Shown here: positions 26,657 through 33,929 of the stretch, piece by piece
Numbering within the stretch: the first letter of the stretch is position 1
How the letters are laid out: every line of letters starts with the position of its first letter
Position numbers and translations under genes: made by a program
The notes under the pieces: generated by a model
Told to the model about the DNA's origin: nothing
Database searches by the model: none
The model's input: the letters and a program-made list of their open reading frames with translations, nothing else
DNA from: Burkholderiaceae bacterium
Lineage (GTDB): Bacteria; Pseudomonadota; Gammaproteobacteria; Burkholderiales; Burkholderiaceae
Length of the DNA stretch: 64,000 nucleotides
Direction: 5' to 3'
NCBI GenBank assembly: GCA_021166835.1
Contig: JAJPEN010000048.1
Location: 1-64,000, forward strand

Positions 26657-26926
26657 TCAGCTGCAGCAGCAGCCACCGGACCGGCGCGCCGGCGCAGCGG
26701 GCGACGACGACGAGCCGTCGACGGTGCGCGCGGGATAGCCGGCGTCGGCGAGTGCCGAGGTCAGGCGGGCCGTGGCCATTCCCGGACTTCCTCGCACCGC
26801 TACGCGCCCCGATGCGAGATCGACCGCGACGTCCTCCACGCCGTCGACCGCTTTCAACGCATCGCTGACGTGCCGGACGCAGGAGCCGCAGGTCATTCCC
26901 GTCACTTCCATCAAGATCTCGTTCAT
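26657..26926 (-). CDS. second HMA domain protein, CopZ-like
   Basis: An 89-residue protein: EVTGMTCGSCVRHVSDALKA holds the metal motif GMTCGSC, and LADAGYPARTV closes the ferredoxin-like fold. A Ser/Pro/Ala linker and the tail GGCCCS follow, as in the protein at 24326. GGGAGGCGACC before the ATG supports the start at 26926. It is a paralogue of the first HMA protein; the two domains differ enough that the duplication is not recent. It is probably a cytoplasmic Cu(I) chaperone. Confidence 0.88.
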   Translation of the reverse strand: MNEILMEVTGMTCGSCVRHVSDALKAVDGVEDVAVDLASGRVAVRGSPGMATARLTSALADAGYPARTVDGSSSSPAAPARRSGGCCCS

Positions 26927-27042
26927 GGTCGCCTCCCGGGCGTATGCAAGGTCGGGTTTCCACTTCGCTTCGCCCGGCCGTCGTCGGTCGGGCGCTATCG
27001 AAAGGATAGCTCCAGCGCGCATACGTGGAGATGACGGCCGCA

Positions 27043-27056
27043 TTACGTTACGGCAA
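27043..27056. promoter_or_regulatory. degenerate TTAC-N6-GCAA element before the second HMA gene
   Basis: TTAC (27043-27046), six bases, GCAA (27053-27056); on the minus strand TTGC-N6-GTAA. It is 117 bp before the HMA start, a distance like that of the other elements. One half-site is imperfect, so the support is weak. Confidence 0.25.
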
Positions 27057-27127
27057 GGAAGCGGTCGAGCGACGGCACGAGCGACGTCGACGGGACGTCG
27101 CACGCGACGCGACCGGTCAAGGCCGGA

Positions 27128-28358
27128 TCAGCTTCGGTCGACGGCGACGGCGGTCGTCGATGCGGACATAGCGCGCATGGCTGCGAGCGCCTCCGCGAGG
27201 TCGGCTCGCAGGTCGTCGACGGTTTCGATTCCCATCGACAGCCGCACCAGCGAATCGCCGATGCCGAGGCGCGCGCGCTGCTCGGGCGGAATCGTCGCGT
27301 GCGTCATGATCGCCGGGTGCTCGATGAGACTCTCGACGCCACCCAGGCTTTCGGCGAGCGTGAAGATGGAGCACGCCTCGAGGAAACGGCGCGTGCCGGC
27401 GAGGTCGGAGTCGAGCTCGATCGATACCATTCCGCCGAAGCCGCGCATCTGCTTGCGCGCGAGCGCGTGCTGCGGGTGGGAGGCGAGCCCCGGGTAGCGC
27501 ACGCGGCGCACGCCCGGCTGCCGCTCGAGCCAGGCGGCGAGCTCCATCGCGTTCTCGCAGTGGCGCTGCATTCGCACGTCGAGCGTCTTCACCCCGCGCA
27601 GCGCGAGGAAACTGTCGAAGGGCCCCGCGATCGCGCCGACCGCATTCTGCAGGAAGCCGACGCGCTCGGCGCGCTCCGCGTTGCGCTCGTCGCCTGCGAC
27701 GATCGCCACTCCGCCGATGATGTCGGAGTGCCCGTTCAGGTACTTCGTCGTCGAGTGCACGACGATGTCGAAGCCGAGCTCGATCGGGCGCTGCACCCAC
27801 GGCGTCGCGAAGGTGTTGTCGGCAACGCTGATCACGTCGTGTCGTCTCGCGATCGACGCGAGCGCCTCGAGGTCGACCAGCCGCAGCAGCGGGTTGGTCG
27901 GCGATTCGACGAGCACCATTCGCGTCTCTGGCCGGATCGCCGCCTCGAGCGCCTTCGGATCCGAAAGGTCGACGTAACTCACCGACACCCCCGCGCTCTT
28001 CGTGCGCACGCGCTCGAGCAGCCGGTAGGTGCCGCCGTACAGGTCGTCGCCGGCGACGACGTGCGCGCCCGCATCGAGCAACTCCAGCACGGTGGCGATC
28101 GCCGCCAATCCGGACGCGAAAGCGCAGGCGCGGCCGCCGCTCTCGAGATCGGCGATGCAGCGCTCGAGCGCGAAACGCGTCGGGTTGTGCGAGCGACCGT
28201 AGTCGAGCCCCTTGGTGCACGCCGGGGCTGCTCTGCACGTACGTGGAGGTGGCGTAGATCGGCGGCATCACCGCGCCCGTCGAAGGATCGGGCGACTGTC
28301 CGGCGTGGATCACGCGCGTGCCGAAGGCGTGGCGGTCGCGGTTGTCGTCGTGGCTCAC
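27128..28358 (-). pseudogene. cystathionine gamma-lyase/synthase family, one-base frameshift
   Basis: A PLP enzyme of the trans-sulfuration family. The GTG start at 28356-28358 overlaps the TGA of the beta-synthase. Residues 1-50 (FGTRVIHAGQSPDPSTGAVM) are in one frame, and the rest from LDYGRSHNPTRFALE is in another. The switch is at 28208-28211, where a run of four C (G on the coding strand) should be three; removing one base gives 409 residues, the normal length. The PLP phosphate-binding YGR-NPT, VADNTFATP and Lys in HSTTKYLNGH are all intact. Intact, it would cleave cystathionine to cysteine. The frameshift is at the same 11-bp sequence as in the neighbour, so an assembly error is quite possible. 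Confidence 0.85.
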
Positions 28359-29732
28359 GAGAAAGTCCTGCGCAGGTGGTTGAGGAGATCGAAGCGGGTG
28401 ACGAGGCCGTGGAAGCGCGCGTCGTCGGCGATGATCGCAACCAGGCCGCGATCGAGCACGGCGCGCAACGCCGCGAGTCCCGCGTCGGGGCGCAGTGTTT
28501 CGAGCGCCTGCGTCATCGCGATCTCGACGGTAGCATCGAAGCGCGCCGGATCGTCGAGCGCGTGCAGCAACACATCCGATTCGTCGACGATGCCGACGAT
28601 GCGACCGTTCTCGAGCACCGGCAACTGCGAGACGTCGGCCGAGCGCATGCGCTGGAACACCGTGCGCAGCGTGTCGGTGCGCTGCGCGTGGATCACGCTG
28701 CCCTCCGCGTAGCGTCGCCCGATCACGTCGCGCAGGTCGCCGAAGCGCTCGCGGGCGAGCAGCCCCTTGGTCGATCATCCAGTTGTCGTTGTAGACCTTC
28801 GACAGATAGCGCGTGCCGGTGTCGCAGACGAACGAGACGACGCTTTTCGGCGTCGTCTGCTCGCGGCACCAGCGCAGCGCAGCGGCAAGCAGCGTTCCGG
28901 TGGACGAGCCGCCCAGCACGCCCTCGGCGCGCAGCAGCTCGCGCGCCGCTGCGAAGCTTTCCTCGTCCGGAATCGAGTACGCGCTGCGCACGAGCGAAAA
29001 GTCCGCGATCGTCGGAACGAAGTCCTCGCCGATGCCTTCCACCGCCCACGAGCCCGCCTCGCCGACCTTCCCGGTTCGCACGTAGTCGGTGAGCACCGAG
29101 CCCTGCGGATCGGCGAGGACGAATTCGACCTCCGGCGCGGCCTCGCGGAAGAACGCGGTGAGCCCGCCGAGCGTGCCGCCGGAGCCCACGCCGCAGACGA
29201 TCGCGTCGATCGCATGCCCGCTCTGCGCCCACAACTCGGGGCCGGTAGACCACCGGTGCGCCGCGGCGTTGTCGGGATTGTTGAACTGGTCGACGAAGAA
29301 TGCGCCGGGGATGTCGCGAGCGAGGCGCGCGGCGACGTCCTGATAGTAGTCGGGATGACCGCGCACGACGTCGGAGCGCGTCATGTGCACCTCGGCGCCG
29401 AGCGCCTTCAGATGCAGCACCTTCTCGCTCGACATCTTGTCGGGCACGACGAGCACGACGCGATAGCCCTTCGCACGAGCGATGAGCGCGAGGCCGAGGC
29501 CGGTGTTGCCCGCCGTGGCCTCGACGATCGTGCCGCCGGGCTGCAGCTGCCCGCGCCGCTCGGCGCCCTCGATCATCCACAGGCCGATGCGGTCCTTGAT
29601 CGAGCCGCCCGGGTTTTGCGATTCGAGCTTCAGGAACAAGCGGCAGGGACCGGTGTCCAGCCGCGTGACTTCCAGCAGCGGCGTGTTGCCGATGAGCGTG
29701 AGCACGCCCGGTCGTGAGCGCGGAGTCAACAC
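28355..29732 (-). pseudogene. cystathionine beta-synthase with C-terminal CBS domains, one-base frameshift
   Basis: The first 322 residues form the PLP domain: PLP Lys in NPGGSIKDR, ATAGNTGLGLALIA, the GVGSGGTLGG loop and GGSSTGT. The frame then shifts at 28763-28766 (four C, expected three), and the two CBS domains (MRSADVSQLPVLENGRIVGI and VAIIADDARFHGLVTRFDLL) follow in the next frame to 28355. With one base removed the product has 458 residues. It condenses serine and homocysteine to cystathionine, with the CBS pair as a regulatory module. It forms a reverse trans-sulfuration pair with the next gene. Either an error of the assembly or a true frameshift. Confidence 0.85.
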
Positions 29733-29793
29733 GGATCACTCGTCCGGCGGCGCAAAACTCTCACGACACCGGAATCGATTGCGACGAGCCCCT

Positions 29794-30444
29794 TCATCGG
29801 GCCGGCATCGACGGCATGGTGCCGGGCTGCTCCGCTCGGCTCCGCATCATCTGCTCCATCATCATCTGCATCATGTCGAGGCGGCGCTCCATCCTTTGCA
29901 TATCAGGAGAATCGGCTCCGCCAGTGTGACCGCGGCCCATCATTCCCGGGCTCATCATTCCCGGGCTCATCATTCCGTGGCCCATCATCCCCGGACACAT
30001 CATCCCTGGGCCCATCATGCCCGGGCCCATCGCCCCGGGACCCACTCCACCGTCCATCGTTGGGTAGCCGCCCACCGCGCCCATCATCATGCTGCGGCCC
30101 AGCATCATGTTTGCCTGCATCGTCCGCATGTGATCGAGGAGTGCTGCTCGGCGATCGTCGTCTGTCTTCGCGTTCGCCGCGCGTTCCAGCTGCGACTGCA
30201 TCTGGCGCACGTTTTCCTGCATCTTCTCGATGGTTGGGCCGGTCTCCACTGTCGACGTCGCAGAGGGCACCGTCGATCCGGCTGCCGCTTCCGGGTGGTG
30301 CTCGTCGACCGCGAAAGCCGGCGTCGCAACGAAGGCGAGCACGATCGCCGCGCTCGTCAGCAACGAGGGCAACGACTTCCTGCGGCGCGCAGTTGTTGCA
30401 GCGACAGCCGGTGCGGGCGTGGACAGTTCGTCGGTTCGCTTCAT
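29794..30444 (-). CDS. Met/Gly-rich periplasmic protein, possible copper binding
   Basis: A 216-residue protein with a late signal segment (about 25-45, SLLTSAAIVLAFVATPAFA). A helical part follows (IEKMQENVRQMQSQLERAAN), then a repeat region with the unit xPGMM about six times (GPGMMGPGMMCPGMM and on) at about residues 138-168. The C-terminus has MQRMERRLDMMQMMMEQMM. Met clusters spaced like this bind Cu(I) or Ag(I) in periplasmic proteins. It is followed by the cystathionine beta-synthase gene after 61 bp. No named family is recognised for the whole protein. Confidence 0.72.
   Translation of the reverse strand: MKRTDELSTPAPAVAATTARRRKSLPSLLTSAAIVLAFVATPAFAVDEHHPEAAAGSTVPSATSTVETGPTIEKMQENVRQMQSQLERAANAKTDDDRRAALLDHMRTMQANMMLGRSMMMGAVGGYPTMDGGVGPGAMGPGMMGPGMMCPGMMGHGMMSPGMMSPGMMGRGHTGGADSPDMQRMERRLDMMQMMMEQMMRSRAEQPGTMPSMPAR
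29935..30035. repeat. imperfect 15-bp tandem repeats encoding PGMM units
   Basis: Inside the Met-rich gene, a unit close to CATTCCCGGGCTCAT repeats about six times with growing divergence. The first two units are identical. Each 15-bp unit encodes five residues, so copy-number change keeps the frame and would alter the number of Met pairs. Confidence 0.7.
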
Positions 30445-30658
30445 CGAAGTTCTCCTGTGAAGGCAGTGAGTCGTGGCAAGAGGCTCGGTCTGCGAGTTGA
30501 ATGCGCGGATCTTCGTCGCTTTCGCCCACGAGTGGCGCTATACGGAAGAATGCTTGGCACTCGACAGACAAACAAGGCGACGTGCCGCTCCTGCAATCGC
30601 TCGGCCCCCCAACAAACCCATGATAGAGGGCGTGCGTGACTGGAGGCTTACGCGCTCA

Positions 30659-30672
30659 TTACATGTGAACGA
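30659..30672. promoter_or_regulatory. degenerate island element before the Met-rich gene
   Basis: TTAC (30659-30662) followed after six bases by ACGA. The ten bases CATTACATGT (30657-30666) are identical to those at 14313-14322 inside the first perfect dyad. It is about 215 bp before the Met-rich gene start, farther than the others, so confidence is low. Confidence 0.25.
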
Positions 30673-30777
30673 AGACTGGACGGGAACAAGCTCAACGAAT
30701 GCCGTCGGTGAGGGCGGCAGGGCGCGTAGCCTTCACATGCTCGTACGTGCCCTTCCCGGCGATTGCGTCGCCACTTT

Positions 30778-30912
30778 TCACGGTTCTAGCCGGAGCTTCT
30801 CTTCCTGATCTTTCTCGGGCGCAGCCCGAGTAACTCGATCGAGTGTCGCCATCGACATGCCGCGATCAGTGACGTAGCGCGACGGCAGCAGAAACTTCGA
30901 CCCGCTCGCCAA
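30778..30912 (-). pseudogene. tyrosine integrase fragment
   Basis: The 44 residues ending at 30778 align with the intact integrase at 35832 (29 identical): ASGSKFLLPSRY, DR-MS-ATL-RVT and KL-LEP are shared. The fragment ends just before the HDLRR catalytic box, where a stop codon follows. It is a leftover of an earlier integrase of the same family, in the same orientation relative to guaA as the present one. Confidence 0.75.
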
Positions 30913-31100
30913 GTGCCGCGCCACCGTGGTCGAGCGCCTGCTCGGATAGTCGGATTGCCGGGGCGCATCGCGCGCCGCTGCTCTATAACGTGTTCCTATA
31001 CGCGGCCGTCTGGCGCGCCGGGGACGCACGGCTCTGGCGGCGCTGCTGTCCGCCATCTGGTTGGCGGTAATGACCCTGTTTTGAACCGACGAGCAGCCTC
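30913..31100. other. unassigned stretch between remnants
   Basis: No convincing gene. A frame near 30969-31040 reads RAPLLYNVFLYAAVWRAGD and could be another gene fragment, but I cannot name it. Base composition is like the neighbourhood. Confidence 0.4.
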
Positions 31101-31255
31101 GAGATCACCGCGAATCGCACGTATCGGCATCTCTTTCTCGCCCAGGTCATCGCCTCGGTGGGTACGGGCCTGGCCCCGGCGCGTCGTGGTGGTGGGCCCT
31201 CGATGTCATCCGCGCGGGCATAGCGCTATTGCTGCCGTTCGTGACGCAGGTGTAG
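31101..31255 (+). pseudogene. decayed MFS transporter fragment
   Basis: Frame from 31101 reads NRTYRHLFLAQVIASVGTGL, the usual first membrane helix of an MFS drug-efflux transporter. A second piece in another frame (31193-31255) reads WALDVIRAGIALLLPFVTQV before a TAG, like a later MFS segment (LRAAVAL-LPFV). The part between is missing, so this is a transporter gene broken by deletion and frameshift. Confidence 0.6.
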
Positions 31256-31661
31256 CCAGTCTCTTCGTAACCGCGATCTCCCATCGCTGGAGACCATCTC
31301 CCGCCTTGAGCGCCATGACTCTCCCCGTCGGTTGCCGGACGGGGACGAGATCGGGCGAAGGTCAGCGGAAGGAAAAGAGCGACAGGCGACCTAATTCGTA
31401 GGGCCGACGAAGTTGTGGGGAGATGTACCCCGACACTTTTGGGCGGGATTTCGTAACCGGACAACGAGGGGCTTCTCGATAGTTGGCGATCCATGGCGAC
31501 GGACGCCAAGACGCCCAGCTAGAGGGACCTCCCAGGGTCGCGGGGCGCCACTTCGGTGGCGGCCAAGCGAGGTCTACGGTTTGGAAAGTCGGTCGCCTGC
31601 CGCTACGCGCGGCCCAATGCCGGAAGCCGGGTCGGCTTCTCGACCGAGAACGGGGGTGCGA
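31256..31661. other. 406-bp region without a supported gene, probable island edge
   Basis: No gene or RNA is supported. The left end of the younger island should lie here, between the MFS remnant and the AlpA gene. I compared it by eye with the 3' end of guaA and found no clear direct repeat, so the attachment site is not placed. Confidence 0.4.
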
Positions 31662-32168
31662 ATGAAGCGCGGAAGGCAGTTCGGGGACACGGCGCGCGCC
31701 GCCGGCGTCACGAAACCGAAGGGGATGGATCCTCGGCTCGACGGAGAGATCGATGACGATCGCGCCGTCGGCCGAGATGGTGCCGACTTGCTTCGGGAGG
31801 CAGTGCGCAAGACCGAGCCGTCGGGCGCGTTCGACGAGCGCGCGATCCGGGAGCTGTACAAGGCCGCGCCCGCCGACCCCAAGGGGCTGAGGCGCACGAT
31901 CCGCCGCAGCGAGTTACGTCAGATCGTTCCGCTGGCGGACTCGACGATCTACGAACTGGAACGACGCGGGGAGTTTCCCCGGCGGTTCTTCCTCACCGCG
32001 CGCTGCGTGGTGTGGGATCTGGCCGAGGTCATGACTTGGCTGCAGAGCCGCCGGCAGGCGGGGAGCAACCCAGTGAAGAAGGCGCCGGCGCCGGACTTTC
32101 GGCAGCGGGCAGGCCGGCCACCTAGAGAGAGGGTAGCGGCCAATACAACTACGAAAGTCGCCCTATAA
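31662..32168 (+). CDS. AlpA-like DNA-binding regulator/excisionase
   Basis: A 168-residue protein. The middle part LRRTIRRSELRQIVPLADST followed by IYELERRGEFPRRF and DLAEVMTWLQSRR is the MerR-like helix-turn-helix of AlpA regulators, which switch on integrase or act as excisionase in P4-type islands. It is longer than AlpA (about 70) because of a charged N-terminal part and a basic C-terminal tail. The start at 31662 is the first ATG compatible with the domain. Its 3' end overlaps the helicase gene, which faces it, by 6 bp. Confidence 0.75.
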   Translation: MKRGRQFGDTARAAGVTKPKGMDPRLDGEIDDDRAVGRDGADLLREAVRKTEPSGAFDERAIRELYKAAPADPKGLRRTIRRSELRQIVPLADSTIYELERRGEFPRRFFLTARCVVWDLAEVMTWLQSRRQAGSNPVKKAPAPDFRQRAGRPPRERVAANTTTKVAL

Positions 32169-33929
32169 GTTGTGCTGCCCCACGATGGGACAAGGCGGCC
32201 AAATAGGGCCAAGCATCAAGGTATGAGCTCTTGCTCTGGTGATGGCCACGCGGAGTATCTTGCGGCTTCTGTGATACGGCGGCTGGTCCCCCCACCACAC
32301 GAACGACGACACCATTTGCTGACCATCGTGACGCCCCTCCCGGACCACGATGACCCCGTCGAATTGTTTGCCCTTCGACTTGTGTACGGTCATGATCTGC
32401 ACGCCAGGTGGGTCATCGACGCCACCAAGAATTTGGTCCTGCGCCAATGCGAGGTCAAGCACTTGGCGCGCGCCGGTGTATTGCCTGTCGCGCACCCATA
32501 CCGCGCCAAGCCCGCCACTGATTCGCTTCCCGCGATTGAACGCCACCAGGTAGTCCAGATTCCTCGCCGCATCGGTCAAGTGATCGTCCCCGACTGCTCG
32601 CAAAGCGATCTTGACGCGAGTCCAGTCCTTCGCGGGGTCGCCCGAAAAGCGCTGACCGCGCAACTCGTCCATGACCGCCAGCACAGACTGCACGAACTTC
32701 GCCTTCGGAGCCTTGCCGGCCTGAGTTGCCGCGGCCCACAGTTGCCACTGCTTCGCGGCAGCCAGTCCGTTTGCTCGCTTCGCTGCCGCGAGCAGTTGAA
32801 GAGCTGTGGCGAGGTCCTGCAGTCGATCCAGATCGCGCTTCGGCTCAAGGAGAAACGCCGCGAAGCGAGCCGTAAGCATGGCCTCCGCCTCATCGAACGA
32901 CAACTTGTGGCGAACGGGCTTCGGTTCGGCGTTCAGCGCCGCTGAAATCCTGGCGGCCGATGCCCCAGAGTGGGTGAGGATCGCAATATTCTCGCCGTAC
33001 TTCCCAGTCGCCTTCTTGATGGCCCGCTGCAGCATGCCGATTGACATACGCATTACAACGCTTGTGGTCTGCAGCTTCGGGTTAAACGAGAACGCGGAGA
33101 CGCCGGCGTAAGGCGACCCACGAACTCTCCCCAGCAGAATGTCCTGCCCGAAGGTGGCTATCTCGGTGCCACCGCTGCGGTGATTCTGCGCTCCGAGGTC
33201 TATCTCCAGAGGATGCAACGACGACTTGATCACTTCGATCCTCTCTGGGCCGATACCCGGGAGGTGGTCAAATATCTGCTGCTCAAGGTCGGCCAGGCAG
33301 ATCACTTGAGCGGCCGGCGCCAGCAACTCGATGCAGCGCCAAGCGTGGTCATTGGTGTCCTGCGCCTCGTCCACGATGATCAGCGGATGGCGTTGAGTGA
33401 TGAGCCTGCGCACGTGCTCGCTTCGCTGAAGCAGTTGCTCGGCGTTCGCGGCGAATAGGTCGAAGGCAATTTGCCCGTCCTCTCGAAACAACCGTTCTCG
33501 TTCCGCCAACCACGCCTGCCACGCAGGGTTCTCTTCGTTTCGATCCTTCGATTTGATCGTTCCGTAGATGGCCTGCTCATCCTGCGGCAACAGAATGCGC
33601 AGCGACTTCGGTGCACCGAGCAGATACGCGTGTGCCGACAGAACCGTCCAGAAGAACGAGTGGAAGGTCTGCATGCTCAACATCGCCCGCTGGGCCTTTG
33701 GGACCTCCAATCGCATGGCTTCTCCAACCCGCGCCACGGCAGCCCTTGAGAAGCTCAGAAACAAGACCGATTGACCAGGTTCCAGGCCGTCGCCAATGCG
33801 GGCAACGGCCTTCTTCAGGGCGATCGTCGTCTTACCGCTTCCCGGCCCCCCGATGACCAGAGCGTGCCCCCTACAGGCAAGGAGCTGTTGGCGACGGTCG
33901 CAGACATCCATCAATTGCTCTGCGATCAA
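32163..33929 (-). CDS. gajB: UvrD/Rep-like helicase, GajB-like component
   Basis: A 588-residue superfamily 1 helicase: Walker A GGPGSGKT at 26-33, motif Ia VLFLSFSRAAV, MQTFHSF, Walker B IIVDEAQD at 183-190, motif V near IMTVHKSKGKQFD and motif VI LRVAITRARAHTLM. In Gabija, GajB is a UvrD-like ATPase that senses DNA ends made by GajA and helps exhaust nucleotides during phage infection. The ATG overlaps the stop of the GajA-like gene (ATGA at 33926-33929), so the pair is co-translated. GajB is usually near 500 residues; this one is somewhat longer. Confidence 0.82.
   Translation of the reverse strand: MIAEQLMDVCDRRQQLLACRGHALVIGGPGSGKTTIALKKAVARIGDGLEPGQSVLFLSFSRAAVARVGEAMRLEVPKAQRAMLSMQTFHSFFWTVLSAHAYLLGAPKSLRILLPQDEQAIYGTIKSKDRNEENPAWQAWLAERERLFREDGQIAFDLFAANAEQLLQRSEHVRRLITQRHPLIIVDEAQDTNDHAWRCIELLAPAAQVICLADLEQQIFDHLPGIGPERIEVIKSSLHPLEIDLGAQNHRSGGTEIATFGQDILLGRVRGSPYAGVSAFSFNPKLQTTSVVMRMSIGMLQRAIKKATGKYGENIAILTHSGASAARISAALNAEPKPVRHKLSFDEAEAMLTARFAAFLLEPKRDLDRLQDLATALQLLAAAKRANGLAAAKQWQLWAAATQAGKAPKAKFVQSVLAVMDELRGQRFSGDPAKDWTRVKIALRAVGDDHLTDAARNLDYLVAFNRGKRISGGLGAVWVRDRQYTGARQVLDLALAQDQILGGVDDPPGVQIMTVHKSKGKQFDGVIVVREGRHDGQQMVSSFVWWGDQPPYHRSRKILRVAITRARAHTLMLGPIWPPCPIVGQHNL

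Noticed and set aside
27117..29732. One 871-residue frame that seems to fuse a cystathionine beta-synthase to a second enzyme
   Set aside because: After residue 322 and again after the second enzyme's first 50 residues it is low-complexity Arg/Ala sequence. It arises from the two one-base shifts, not from a real fusion.
29935..30035. Short regular repeats resembling a CRISPR array
   Set aside because: The units are contiguous without spacers and encode the PGMM residues of a protein.
30830..30850. Possible copy of the guaA 3' end (CTCGATCGAGTGTCGCC) as an attachment site
   Set aside because: The resemblance is short, and the bases belong to the integrase fragment's coding sequence (ATLDRVT).
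31662..32168. CAAGGGGCT in the AlpA-like gene as a third frameshift site
   Set aside because: There the frame reads DPKGLRR through the run and continues into the helix-turn-helix without a shift, so no extra base is indicated.
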